From positions 4,340,001 through 4,404,000 of the forward strand of contig CM057057.1 in assembly GCA_029945375.1 (NCBI GenBank): a DNA stretch of 64,000 nucleotides, written 5' to 3'. This document shows, piece after piece, positions 20,909-33,625 of this stretch. This stretch comes from Agaricus subrufescens. Lineage: Eukaryota; Basidiomycota; Agaricomycetes; Agaricales; Agaricaceae. The translations under genes and the position numbers were made by a program. Under the pieces are notes generated by a model. It was not told where the DNA came from and made no database searches. It saw only the letters and a list, made by a program, of their open reading frames with translations. Every line of letters begins with the position of its first letter. Positions within the stretch are counted from its first letter, which is position 1.

Positions 20909-21855
20909 GGTAGATGCTGGCCAGCAGGTATGGATACAGGGAGACAGGAACGGAGATGGCCTACGGGGAGGAGGACATAAGCGGATGGGAAATGACAAAG
21001 CAGACGTGACGAAATGCTCAGTTCGCAGCCAAAGACTCACTCGTTTTGTAGCGTGTGCTCGCTACAAAGGCTAAAAAAGCGGGAGAGCGAGGTGTTGGAT
21101 GATCCTAACAATCCCTCAAATCATCAGCGGATCCAGTAGTCGGCCGGCTGGAAAGCTAGCACACGAAGGGAGCCAGATTTAATTAGAACGGGCTGGTGAG
21201 AGCGGTGCCCATCGAAGGCAGCGCAACGCTGGATCACCTGGATCAGGATCATGATTGATGCCCTCGAGTTAATATTTTCACCGAGTCTTTCCCGCGTATT
21301 TGCTTGCCCACACACAATGCCTCAAGCGCGGATAGTCGGGGTGCCTATGTCTGCTGTTGCGCCGGTACTGCGCGTTCCCGTTGAAGCACTGCATGCTGGC
21401 CCGGCTAATTCCCGCCATCACCATCTGAAGCCTGATGAAAGAAAAGAGCCAGTGATGATCATTTCACGCAGGAGGCAAGGACAATAAATGCCTGGTTGCG
21501 CGATGGGATCTGAGGAGATATGGGTTCGCTCTAGTTCGTGTCCTTGGATGAAACAATTGTGTTGATTTTATTTCTCAATGCTGATTGGCTGCCTGGATTA
21601 GTCCATGTTGATGGCCGCCAGACGGCACGCCAAGTCGCCGAGCCGCAAATTCGTGCCTGCCTTTACCCGGAAGCTGCGATTAAAACTTTTACAAGTACGG
21701 TCTAACGGAAGGGGTACTCGTAGATCATATGTCGGATGAGGTGTTGCTGAGGCGCGCGCCGCGGCAGCAGTGAGTTCACGTGACACCATAAACAAGATTT
21801 CCCAATCAGGCAATGTGCTCAAAACGACGCGTTTGTCTTCAGCGCTGCTCCGCCT
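20909..21855. other. Intergenic between divergent genes
   Basis: About 950 bp between the starts of the MAPKKK paralogue (-) and the nucleoporin gene (+). Short open frames of 60-80 codons on both strands show no recognisable similarity. It presumably carries both promoters; nothing else is seen. Confidence 0.5.
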
Positions 21856-24800
21856 ATGGCTTCCTCTCGTTCTTTAAGTCTTTCCCGGTCACAATACAAC
21901 CTGTCTTTCCTCCCCCGGTTTACTCAGCAGAAGCCTGTACCCGTAGATCTTCCTTCTTTGCAGAATGCAAGTAGAATTCTCTACGACCAATTCACGAAAG
22001 ACGCACAAATTATTCCAGATCTCGGCGAAACCCTGACTGCTTGTACGTCTAAATCAGTTATCTAGTACTTGCGTCTGAGAATTTGTAGCGGGAGGTCAAG
22101 CCTCGGCTTTATATAGCGTGTTTCCTGACGATACACGAGTGCCATACCAGAAACGCCGATTTATCGCAATTCCTGAGAGCCTCTTCCAATACTATGACAG
22201 TAAGGCGCTAATATATTCCCTCGCGAGTTATGAGCTGAATTTTGTCAAGGCGCCAGTGTAACAACTCACATGGGCTTAATGCCTGAACTTGAGAGAGCGT
22301 GGATCTCCATTGACCACAAATTGTTTTTATGGGACTATAATGACGGGTGATTGTCTTCATGTTTACCCAATCATTCCTATCTCATACTATTTCCAGGCAG
22401 GAACTCAGTTCCTTTGTCGACCAACCAGACGTCATTACATCTGTAACCCTTGTGCGGCCCAAGCGGTCACTCTTCATCGAAGAAATATCTCATCTACTTG
22501 TCATATGCACTCCTGTTTCTGTATTGCTCCTCGGGGTATCGATGTCCTCTGTAACTGGACGTGACAACAAACCTCGCAAGGAAATCCAATTCTATGCCAC
22601 CGATCGCAATGTCCCGACAGACGTCGAGATGATCTCTGTTGCCGGAACTGATGATGGGCGTATCTTCATGGCTGGCGCTCAGGATGGTCATCTCTACGAG
22701 CTACACTACCAAGAGACGGAGTCTTGGTTTGGAAAAAAAGTTCAACTCATCAACCACTCAGTTGGTGGCGTCCAAAGTCTCCTTCCCCGTTTTGCATCCA
22801 CAAGTACAGAGGGTGAGTGTGTGATTTCCTTCCTACCTCGTGCGGTATGCTTAGGTTGTATTCCAGATAGAATCATGATGTTGGTATCAGATTTGTCAAG
22901 AAATTGCCTATACGCTTTGACCGAGGCTAACACAATATCCGTATTTAAGCCTAGTGCTGAAAAGGCTGTTCAACATATACAAACAATATCGAATATCTAC
23001 AAGTCGGCGCAAGACAAAGCCCCAGGGTCACCCGCTTTGACTCCCAAAAGTTTTCAAATAATATCCCTCCACGTTATTGGCCCCCAGGAGTCTCGGTCAA
23101 ATCTTCAGCTCCTGGCAGTAACCACCAATGGTGTAAGATTGTACTTTGCACCTGCTCCTTCCTATGGGTATACCTATACTCCCACTACGAACACCGCACG
23201 GTCATTACACCTCTCGCACGTCCGACTTCCTCCGAACAATCTACTCCATCCTGACGATCAGGCGCGCCTTCGTTCGACTGTTCCCTCGTATGGACAAATG
23301 ACACCAAAACAAGCGCGCGGATACGTTATTTCAGCTATCGAAAATACTTGTTATTGCGATGGTCTACTTGTTGCTGCACAACAGGGAGACTCTGATGGAA
23401 CTGATTATATCCTCTGTGTTTCTCCTGATCTTACACGCATCGGCTCTCTGGGGCAGCTCAATGTTCCACAGCAAGGCCCTCTCGGTCAGCAGCAGCAACA
23501 GCAGCAGCAGCATGGTGGTACTTTCAGCGGTTACGTAGGGTCTACATCATCGAGGCCGCCCTTGACTGAAAATGCTGCATTGCTCTCAATACCCGGCAGG
23601 ACGTGGGCAGTGGCAGCGATGCCCAACAATTCACCGACTACACCTTCAAACACTCCAACACCGACCGTGATCAATGAGTTGGCCCGACAGTTTGGAGAAT
23701 CACCTCAACAATTTATGCTCTTGACGAACAGCGGATTATCCATTTTGGGTAAGCGTCGGGCTGTGGACTACTTGAGGGCTGTCCTGGAGGAATTGCAAGC
23801 GGGAAGTAGCGTACAAACAATCATCGAGTTTCGCGATAGGTAAGCCTCTTCGTCTAGTTTCATTCATTTGTTCAAATTGTTGTAGCTTTGGTCGGGATCA
23901 GACCTGTGCTATGCTGCTAGCACTTGCGAGTGGTAACACTTACCTTGATGGAGAATATTCATCCAACGGTCCTGTAATCCATGTGAGTTCCGAGATAGCT
24001 GCTGTCGCCAAGCAAGCTTTCTATGATTTTGGCGAGCGGCCTATCTGGACGGAGAGGGTCACTTACGGCACTGCCGGCAAGTGTTCAATAAACGTTTTGA
24101 TTGGTCGCCGAGACTGATTTGTTCTGCGTATAGCTGATTCCCAAGGTTCTGCCATCTTCAGCGGACGCCGCGAGGGCTTCGCACTATATCTTGCTCGCTT
24201 GGTACGCCCCATTTGGAAGGCCAGGTTGACGAAATTAGGGTAAAAAAATTGTTTTGAAAGTGTTTCTGTCTTATGTTTCTGATATCCTGTTAAGGCCGTC
24301 GGATAAGCAACAGCTGAGCATCCCGGAGCGCACCTTGGTTTTAGTCCAGAAGAATCTGTTTGCACTCAAGGATTTCCTAGACAAGAGTCCCCACTTGTTC
24401 CATGCCTCTCCTGGAGATTCGACCGTGAACCAGGAAGCCTTAAAGGTCGGTTTGTTACATTCAAGCAAAATAATTCTAACCAGCGGACTACCAGGCTGAA
24501 CAACATTCTGTGACCGAACTCCTTACTCTTCTTGCCAGGTCTATTGAAGCTCTATCTTTCGTTCTCCTTTTGAACGACTACCAGATTGGAGACCTCATTG
24601 CACAGTAAGTTCTTCCCAAGGGTGTCTAAAGCCACAAACCCGGTACCAAGTCATCTCTTTCTAGGTGTGACAAGGAAACTCAAACATTGATTTCCAACTT
24701 GACACTCGAAGATCTGATCACGACACAAAACGGGATGATGATATCCAGAGCATTAGTAAATGTCGTTATTGACCAGCAAATTGGCCAGCAAATCAGCGTG

Positions 24801-26893
24801 AGATAATCCGGTACCGGAGATGTATTCCTTTACCTGATAGTTAGATGTTCTAGGTTGATACCGTTAGCGAAGTGCTTCAACGGAGATGTGGTTCGTTTTG
24901 CAGCACTGATGATGTAATGTTATACAAGGTAAGTCAGTATCGCTGTTTCCTGCCATTGCTCTTAATCTCCGCTTTCGGTCATAGGCGAGGGAAAATATCA
25001 GGAAGGCTGTAGAAACCAAGAGCCCAACGGAGCGGCAGGATTGGCTTTCTGAATCTTTAAGGTAGAATTTGACAGCTCTGATTGAATTACTTGTATACTG
25101 ACAAATTTTAAGGCTGTTCACCAAAGGTTCTCGAATCATTGAGCTAGAGAAGTTGCGCGAGATCGTTGGAGATTATCAGCAACTTAACTACGCTAAAGGT
25201 AGTTCCATTCCATTCACATTTGATGCATCCTCCGTTGATGAAGGATACCAGGTGCCATATTATTACCCCTTAGCTGCGCCCAAGTATTCGACTCTGATAA
25301 CACTGGACTGGAGCACTGGTATGCAGGGTCACCCCAAAATGACCCTCGCCAAGAACAAGCGAATAAACGCATGCAATGCTATGATCTTGTCATGGACTCA
25401 TTATCGGTATTTGAGGAAAAGTGTGCAGCTAGTCAATCCACGCAGGCCTCACCTATACTCGACAATCCAGAAACCGTCCGTAGTCATGCTTATGAGCTTG
25501 CCTTTGCAAGTGCAGATGAGATGTTCCATTCGGTGCTCTACGATTGGTTGATCGGCCGCGGCCTCGCTGATGACTTACTGGAGGTATGCGTGATGAAAAT
25601 CATTATGAGTATCCTGATTCAGGGTATTTCAGATGCGGCCCACCTTCCTTGAAGCTCATCTCAAGCGGGAACCTGTTACAGTGCAGAAGTATCAACTTCT
25701 ATGGCAATTTTACGTTAAGAACGGCCAGCCTTTACGTGCCGCAGAGGTATTGGGTGCTCTAGCCGATTCAAATCAGTAAGTGCGATTGTCTCGGCTGGCG
25801 CATAAATGCTTAGTAGTCTCTGGTTGCCGTAGGTTCGATCTCAACTTGAACTCACGCTTAGAGTACTTGACTCTCGCAGTTGCCAATGCAAAATCGCACC
25901 CTCTTTCGGTTGATGCACGCCATGAGACGGCTATTCAATTCCTGACAGATTTGGAAGAAAAAGTGGAAGTTGCTCAGGTTCAGTTGGAAATATACAACAC
26001 GCTCCTTCCGCACATTGATGATGCTCCCGAAGTCGGAGAGAAAGTCCGAGCACTCTCGAAGCAACTCATGACTATGAACGATGTTAGTTCATCATTAATT
26101 CAATCTTTGGTACTCATTATATTGACCGGCGATGTTTAGTTGTATCAAGGATATGCCGTGGCATTCCAACTACCGACCCTTCAACTTCTCTGTCTCCATG
26201 TATCGGATCATAGGGATGAAAATATGGTGAAGCCCATTTGGAACCAAGTTTTCGACGAAAGTAAGTTTGGTGCCTTCTATCCTACATTTCTGCAGCTTAT
26301 TGAGTTAATAGTCTTGGATGAGAAGCTTGAGACGACAGTGACAGCTGATCTAATTCAATCGCGAGTGGTTCCCCTTGGGCAGAGGTTCTATCCGTCAACG
26401 AGCGCATTCCCGTTGCGTATGTGGGCTAACAAAATTAATGGTGTCTGCGCTGACGAGTTCTACAGGACATGTATCAACGCTTTTGGTGCGCTTCATGTTG
26501 GCGCACAAAAACGAGTTGTCCGCTGGTTGGGTCTCCCGGATATTGATACAGTGTGGAATACCGTATATTGAAATCTGGGATATACTCCATGAAATGTATG
26601 AATCCCAGGTGAGTTCTTCATGATCTACTATCCACTCTGGCCTTATAATTGTATAGGTTCCACCATTCCATGAGCAAGCCAACGTGCAAGCAATTTCATC
26701 CGACATTGCCGTTCTCCTCAATGAGTGGCAGGAGGAAGCCTTGCGACCACAATCCTCAATCGCTTCAGGAGACTTCCCTGTCGGAAAAATTGATTCCACA
26801 ATTGACCATTACATTTCCGAATTGGAACCTAATAGATCCGAAACCAAAAAACTTTACGAAAACGTTAAACGCCAGTTACGACAACACTGGTAG
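21856..26893 (+). CDS. NUP170: Nucleoporin Nup170/Nup155 (inner ring)
   Basis: This large structural nucleoporin belongs to the inner ring of the nuclear pore complex. It is spread over many exons; the start is MASSRSLSLSRSQYNLSFLP, then PDLGETLTA and PYQKRRFIAIPESLFQYYD. The N-terminal beta-propeller region is seen in ISVAGTDDGRIFMAGAQDGH and LYELHYQETESWFGKKVQLI. The second half is alpha-solenoid with the usual Nup155 order and ends KKLYENVKRQLRQHW. A polyglutamine run (8 Q, near 23488-23512) lies in a loop of the propeller and is variable-looking. The encoded length of roughly 1,350-1,400 aa fits the Nup155/157/170 family. Introns number more than ten; I did not fix every edge. It ends 258 bp before the convergent RING-CH gene. 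Confidence 0.94.
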
Positions 26894-27151
26894 TACGCCC
26901 AGTTGGCACGACTTTTGGGCGAACTCATCTTTTTTTCCCAAATATCATTAAACCCTCTTGATTGCTGACGTGTAACGTGTATCGCATATATCACAAATGC
27001 ATTGATATCTTCCATGCTCTTATGTTTCCCAAAATAAGTACTAGATAGGTAAATAGCTATGTGACTTCGAGGATAGCATCCTCGGCGCGCAGAAGGAGAC
27101 GCTGCGTAACGGATTGCGTTAGTCGATATACTTTGAGAAGAGCCCTGAAGG

Positions 27152-28072
27152 TCATAGAATGTTGTCATCAAGAAACGTCATGTACATGATGAAAAGGACA
27201 AACCTGAGAGCACCCATAACTAAAAGGGCAACCACGATTAAGGCTGCGAGATCCCTAGAATTATCACGCCGATTGCGATTACCCCGGTAACGAGCTAGCC
27301 ATTGCACCGGGACGAGATATCCAACGGATAATAACATGTGAACGAGAGACCCCGCGCCGACTAATGGCAATCCCAAAAGGAACCGTTTAATGAACCTTTG
27401 GATGAAATTTGGACTTGAGGGGGGCCGGGGTGGGCGATTAGGTTTACGAACGCGTGAACTGTCGGTGCTTGAAGAAAGGGTGTCATCCAGAATGGTCTCA
27501 AAACCGCCGTCTTGCAAGATACGTAGGGCTGCAACGACGAGGTCTTGTGCCACCTCGAGTGGTGAAACAAAGAAGAGTGACCACGAGTAATAGGATGATG
27601 TAGTTGGCTCCTCGAAGGCATCCATGAAATAAGTCGTTATGTAGGAAGCAAGCATGACAATAATGGTAAAGAAGAGGCCTGATAGGCCTCCTACAAGAAC
27701 TATGACCAGTGTATTAGTCTGGGCCGGTGATCGACGAGAAGGACAGCTTGCCCACCAGGGTTCGAAGCCACGCCGACTATACGAGTACGGGCGAAACGGT
27801 AGTTGTAATGGCATTGAGGGCACGAGAAGAAAGCACTGCTCGACGCGGATGTACTCCTCCATCTTTGGAGGCACTTCACATGAACATACTTTAGTTCGTC
27901 AGAACACACACACACACTTGTTGCAATATGACGGAATGCATACGCTAATTGATCCCTTGCATAGGCAAGGACGAATGAGCTTTCCTAGCATGGCTTCGAC
28001 CTCGACGCCGTCCAGGCAGATGCGGCATTGTTTTTCTTCTCGTGGTTGATCAGCGTCAGCAGTGTCCGACAT
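27152..28072 (-). CDS. RING-CH (MARCH-type) membrane E3 ubiquitin ligase
   Basis: Three exons from ATG 28072. The start reads MSDTADADQPREEKQCRICL and continues RPCLCKGSIS | YVHVKCLQRW ... SCPQCHYNYRF. This is a C4HC3 RING-CH finger (CxxC, CxC, HxxC, CxxC) with the intron between the CxC and the histidine. Intron 1 contains a (GT)n run. After ARTRIVGVASNP a second intron leads to VLVGGLSGLFFTIIVMLASY, a first membrane span. A hydrophilic loop rich in Arg/Pro follows, then more hydrophobic spans (VGAGSLVHMLLSVGYLV and LAALIVVALLVMGAL), and the end is MTFLDDNIL. Membrane RING-CH proteins ubiquitinate other membrane proteins or ER substrates (family knowledge). The substrate is unknown. It is divergent from the carrier gene starting at 28226. 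Confidence 0.92.
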
Positions 28073-28225
28073 AAGTAAGACGACAAGTTACGGAGAAGGG
28101 ATTCAGGGACGGGGGTGTGCCAAATGAATGTTTGCTGTTCCACACGTTGATGGAACTGTTATGGGCATCAGCGGCCCGAAGCTTTTTACGAATTCCGAAC
28201 TCTTCCCGACCTCTTTGTGGATTCT

Positions 28226-29870
28226 ATGGGTCAGACTGCACAAGATGCGCAGACAGGCCACATTAGAATCGTTGGAGCCTTTGCTGGCCTCGGAAGCGGT
28301 ATGCGACTAGCGTCCCTCGATCACTCCGTATTGCCAACTTCTTCTCAAACTCCTGGTCATATCTAGGTCTAACCAAGGTCAACCATACATCACGGCCGGA
28401 GTTTGCAGATGATGTCAACTGACGATACTTCCAGGTTGCAGTTGGGCATGGGTGGGCACGTTTCTGAAGGTATGTTCTCTAGTAGTCAACTGTACCAACG
28501 ATACTCAAATTCGATACAAGCCCACGAAGGCTGCAACTTCTGAAATGGAAATTTACTAGATTCGACACTGTTAAAACTCGAATGCAGTGTTCTCCGCCAG
28601 GAACTTATCGCGGGGCTTGGGATGTCTTTACCAAAATCATCAGAAACGAAGTGCGTTCTCCAGACTCAGCGCCCATAGAAGTCTTCTCTGGCTTCAACGC
28701 GTCTTTCCTATTTTAACATGGTCCCTCGTTCTTTTTTAGGGTGTACTAGCTCTATACAAAGGAGCCACGCCCCCGGCAGTTGGTTGGGCTGCGATTGATT
28801 CAGTCCTCCTTGGTTCTCTTCATAATTATCGTTTATTCTTGCTCCGGCAGGATATGACTGAATTGCATCCCGTCACGGGGCGTCCGCGCTTGAGTCTCTT
28901 GGGGCATGGCATTGCGGGTCTTTTCGCTGGGCTGACGAGGTCTGTGCTAGAAGTGTTACGCGTAGGGGCTGCACGATTTTAACCATGATTCGATCTGGAC
29001 AGTGCCGTAATTGCCACCCCTGTCGAACTACTCAAAAGTACGTTTCCGAAAGTCCTGTCCTGACGTATGTTCCCCATTTAACAAGTACCCATTCGGCAGT
29101 CAAACTTCAATTACAGTCCCAAAGGGAAGTCATAAATCGGCAATTTAAAGGCCCTATCGACTGTGCAAGACAGATCATTCGAAAGCAGGGTATCGTTGGC
29201 ATGTGGTCAGGGTTCACGGGCAGCCTCGCCTTTAGAGCCAACTTTTTCTGGATGTTTTTCTTTGTCGAGGTACCCCAATAACTTAGCGAAGTCGTCCGTG
29301 CATTGTACTAATGTAGCAATCTTAAAGCTACTGATGCGCGGCTTCTCTTCCCTAGATGGTTCTCCATATGCTGTGAGTGGAAAAAGATGCACCCCAAACT
29401 TTAATACTCACACCGGATCCCGGCACGCAATAGATGTCCACCGGTACAGCAAACTTCTTGTCCGGGGGTCTTGCATCTTTCGCCTTCTGGGGAATGGCCA
29501 TTCCAGCAGATAACATTAAAAAGTAAGTTGTGTTTCTATGCAGTTTCCCAACAAAGCACCCTACATGATTTTTTCCATAGCCGAATGATGGCGTATCCAC
29601 ACCCTCGATCTTATCCCAGTCCCACCGCAGTCCTTGACTACACTTTTGCAAGGCCATCGTTTGTCACTGTTGTACGCCAAACTTATGCAATTGATGGCCT
29701 CGCTGGGTTCTTCCGAGGCCTGACACCCACGGTTCTACGAGCATTCCCCGTCAACGCATCTGCTCTCTTTGTTTATGAGGGGATTCTGAGGCTTTTGAAC
29801 GCCGAAGAGGTAAGACTAAGGTTTAACTTTTTAGTTTCTTAGCTGAACTCCGTGTTAGACACGCCATTAA
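28226..29870 (+). CDS. Mitochondrial carrier family (SLC25) transporter
   Basis: This is a six-helix inner-mitochondrial-membrane carrier with three repeats. The start MGQTAQDAQTGHIRIVGAFA is followed by GLGSG, LTK, VAVGHG and FDTVKTRMQ, encoded across two microexons (28367-28377, 11 nt; 28435-28451, 17 nt). The first signature is thus GFDTVKTR with Gly in place of the usual Pro. Later blocks are YKGATPPAVGWAAIDSVLLG, ATPVELLKVKLQLQSQ, FLSGGLASFAFWGMAIPADN with IKNRMM, and FFRGLTPTVLRAFPVNASAL. The best end uses an acceptor before ACACGCCATTAA, giving ...AEETRH, a common tail in this subfamily. The substrate cannot be told from sequence alone; amino-acid or carnitine-type carriers are possible. 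Confidence 0.9.
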
Positions 29871-30270
29871 TGGCGGCGAGTCCATCGATCTATTACGATC
29901 ACCGATTAGGTATAATCAGATGCCTGTTGTTGCAACACGGAACAAACCACCTACTAGATATACTTGTACTTTTCCTGCTTCTTCACGTTCAATGTGGCCT
30001 CCGAAACATAATCGCGCCGTGACGGACATTACACTGACATCTTTGCGTTTGCTGCTTAACCCTTTTTTGGAGCAACGGATACCAAATGGGGCATTGAGAA
30101 TGAACACAAACAGAAAAAAATGTCAATTACTAGTAGAGGGTCTGGCACTATTACAAACATGCGATATCAACGTCATAGTGTGAATCGAAATGTAGAAGGA
30201 TTAGCTACAACCAAATCATTAGGCAATTGTGAATTATTTATGCAACGCGCTGGTCCGTGTGATCGTCAAA
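29871..30270. other. Intergenic between convergent genes
   Basis: 400 bp of shared 3' flank between the carrier (+) and the REX4-like gene (-). Nothing recognisable is seen. Confidence 0.5.
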
Positions 30271-31203
30271 CTAAGTGTAACATCTAGAGAAGGTGCTCGG
30301 GGGAAGCATACAGGGCCAATTTCCCTTCTGGATAGCTGCCTCCCATGGTTCATTGTGAGACCTATAGAGATCCATCGCTGCCCGTGCATTCTCCACCTGT
30401 AAACAAGTCAGCGTCAGAAAAAGGCTACTCAGGAGAACGCACAGGATGAAGATGACTTCCTGCCTGTTGTATTTCGCGCGCCATCAAGGTCCACATAAGA
30501 GTGGGCAGCCCAACAGGTTGCTGTGCTTTCAAACCGTTTCGGAATGGCTAGAAGCACAAAATACGTCAGTCTTTACATTTCGATAGAAGACATGGAGCTT
30601 ACCATGTAAAGAGCGGTGTCGCGTGTATCCACAGCTGGGTGGGGTATACCGAGCACTCAAAGCGAGTTAGATGCTATGATATAACAAACGCAAGGTAGTA
30701 CGCCATACGAACCTGAAAGATCATTCCATAGGGAGTGCCCAATCAAAACCTTCCCTTTGATGAGCTCAGAAACCCTCTGCTGTACTGAGTTGAAGGGAAG
30801 GGCGTCCGCTAGGCTGCTGTTTGAAACTTTATCTCTAACGACGGAGAACTTTTAGAGCTTACCAGAACGTAGATGGTGTTCAGTGATACCAGTGGTCGAG
30901 GTTCTGTAATCTGTCACCACCTGTCAAGAAAAAGTTAAAAAAATTCAGAACCTCTATAGGTACATCATCCTGAAAGAATCCTCTGTACATGTGTTCCAGG
31001 CGAGACGGTTGCTTCGAATTGAATATTCCCAAACCAGGATACCACAGCAACGCGACTGTAGACAGTAAACATGAGTTGGAGTGGTTTGAAACAACATGAA
31101 TAAGTCGATGTCGTCCTTACGCAAGCATAGAGGTGGTACCACCTGGACCGACACCAACGCATACGCATGAGAGAGCGACATAATCACGTTCGGTGCGAGG
31201 CAT
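30271..31203 (-). CDS. REX4/ISG20-like DEDDh exonuclease-fold protein, probably catalytically dead
   Basis: Minus-strand exons give MPRTERDYVALSCVCVGVGP, then GGTTSMLARVAVVSWFGNIQ, PGTHVVTDYRTSTTGI, ALPFNSVQQRVSELIKGKVL, IGHSLWNDLS, a RDTALY region, KAQQPVGLPTLMWTLMAREI and ENARAAMDLYRSHNEPWEAA. The order and wording match REX4-type 3'-5' exonucleases (ALDCEMVGVGP...TDYRTxVSGI...VGHxxHNDL...DAxAAM). The two metal-binding acids of motif I (DxE) are Ser and Val here, and the motif III Asp is Asn. Only the motif II Asp (NDL) remains. This predicts a protein that keeps the fold but not nuclease activity. The N-terminal extension usual in REX4 is absent. Being intron-rich and fully open, it does not look like a decayed pseudogene. 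Confidence 0.82.
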
Positions 31204-33625
31204 AACGAAAAGGCGAAGCTAGAGGAGATCTAAAAGACGCAGAAAGGAGGAGCACAACGAACAGATATTGGCCTCTCGTTGGCGTTTTAAACGCATCCGC
31301 AAGCTCGTAAAAATCGCCACATTATCGAGATCCTGTGCTGTGTCTATCGCATGACAGAATCTTTGTGAGATTCGGAACTCAGCAGGAAAGATGCATAAAA
31401 AGGGGAAATAAAATTGCAAGCTAAATGGAGCGGGACAGCGATCGAGAAAGAGATGTTGAACATGCTTTCAGTGGTGGATGCCGTTATGAGAGAGGTTGAC
31501 GTAGAGGGAGTGATTTAGTGCGGAGGGCATGTGATGCTACGACCTATTACGCCGGATATCCAGTGCCTCCTGGCGTCACAGTAACCCAAACTGGACCCTG
31601 TCGTAACTGATTCTATGCCGCCGTGGCTGTGAATTTCAGAATGCTTGCTCGAAAAGTCCAAGTTAGTCGCCAATTCCCGCCCGTTGGAAAGGCGTCAGTC
31701 GGGAAGAAAGGCCCTTTGATCGACGGGAAGCCTAACCGCGCAATCGTCTGTGGCGGAAGACATTCTGTATTCGCAGGAAGTGTGGCGAGACAGCTTGGTG
31801 CAGGAACAGAACTGCTGTTATGACAGCTAAACAAATATCCAAATATACCAACAAGGTAAATACAGGACTCGAGCCTCGAGAAGAGGCTTCGAGATCTGCC
31901 TTTACCCCTTACCGTAAATCTAAGAGTCATCAGTGACAGGCCCACCGTCAAAAAGCGTAACAAAGACGTACAGAATAGGACTTGCAAGCCACAAAAGAAT
32001 CTAACCGCACACACATTGAATCACGATTAACGCGGACGGACAAGAGAATTCGGACCTATCGTCTTGGTGTGAGGCTGTCAGTCAAAGAAAAAAAAGAAAG
32101 AATAAGCCAAAAAGGGAAAGAAAAGAAAAAAGAAACTTCCGTAACAGCATTCAGGATGGCAGCTGAGATCATCATGTGTATTGATCCTGCTAGTTCATTA
32201 TTTTCTTTGTTTTTTTTTTCATTCAACTCCGTCGGGAAAAATCGCCGCTCTGAAGCACTGACATTCGACGACGGGACAGTGCCTCGGATGGAAGCGACGT
32301 CACTAAGAAAGAAGCCAACATTTTGAGTAAGCAGATTGGTCACTGCCGACGAAAACGTGTATTGGCATGCAAAGCGGTCTCTTGTCCAAAAGATCCAGAA
32401 GGCGCTTCATCTCTCCCGGTTTTAGCGGAAACCTCAAAAGCTGAAAGATGAATCTTATCCAGGCAAAATACCACATTCGAACACCTGTCCACCGCAGATG
32501 TACTTGCTATCGGTCGCTATTAGCTTTGTCGCCCTAGGCGAGTATCCGGTGAAGCGAAATTGCACTTTGAATGGAAGAGAAGACAAACATGTGAAAACAG
32601 TTAGCGTTTCTGAATGTGTGGCGTCTGAGTGATCTGTCATTGGACCTTTCGGAGGTTTTATTCCTCCCCTTGGCTAGTACTTCGTGCGCTTGTTAAGAGT
32701 CGCGGCGCTCCCAAGGCACGTTCGTGGGCGTCTGAAGCTGTCGTAAGCTGTCGTAAGATCATCCATTCAGCCACCAGGGTCTTGTTCTGTGATTCTCAGC
32801 GATCTATATTCTTCGGGAATAGTCAACTACAACGCTCAGCATGCGTCGGCCGAGTCTAGCCTTTGCAAAGCTAAGGCCTGAACTCAATTGTACACAGAGT
32901 AAATTCCTCGCCAACAGCTGGTCGCTGCTTAACGTTAACCGTTGGAAATGTGAAGATAGTGATCCGGCGGAAACATAGCACGATCTGAGTCATGGAGACT
33001 ATTTGCGTATTCGCTAGAACGTGAGCTGGTCGCTTAAGCATTCCGGTGTTAACTCGATAAGGTTTGGCGTTCTGAACTGGCTGGGCCGTTGCTAAACAAC
33101 TACTTACCCTTAAGCTTAAAGCCTCGCACCAAGGTCAGATCAATGAGACCGAGCCATTAAGCTTCTGATTGTCCACTGCTTCTCGCGCGAAAATTTTCTC
33201 AATGCGCCGGGGAATAAACATATGCAATATGACATCCCAGACTTCATTGCTATCGACTGGTTCAGGCATTCACTTGGCCCTGAGGGTTGCTTTATCGTTC
33301 TCATTCGGTTCCCCAACCCCATTTGCTGCTGTGGTATGATACAGGTGACTGAAGTCGTTCGGCATGATGTATGGCTTTGCATGACCTCCGGATGACCTTC
33401 AAATGACCTATTTCATTTGCAAAAGTCGGAGCCAGTTAGAAACGCCACCCGCAAACTCCGACAGAGACGCTGGGGTACCTGCGTAAAAAAGACGTTTCTT
33501 TGGAGTAATAAGAACATGAGCCGTATTCAAGACATGGAGAAAGAATCACTCTAATGTATTGGAGTCATTGTGATTTCTATCATCTTGTCTGCGACGGCCA
33601 CGTTGCCAGCATATCCTCCATCCCG
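31204..33625. other. 2.4 kb stretch without a supported gene
   Basis: Upstream of the REX4-like gene and downstream of the PPR gene. Short open frames (e.g. 31613-32014 minus, 31982-32326 plus) show no family similarity and no consistent splice pattern. Visible details are an A-rich purine tract at about 32085-32135, a direct duplication GCTGTCGTAA twice near 32735-32757, and a small hairpin near 31866-31893. It could be promoter, non-coding RNA or decayed repeat sequence. Confidence 0.5.

Noticed and set aside
21251..21487. 78-codon frame between the MAPKKK paralogue and Nup170
   Set aside because: Promoter region of divergent genes; no family similarity.
27751..27775. tRNA B-box-like GGTTCGAAG
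   Set aside because: Lies inside the RING-CH coding exon with no A box or cloverleaf; no tRNA was found anywhere in the window.
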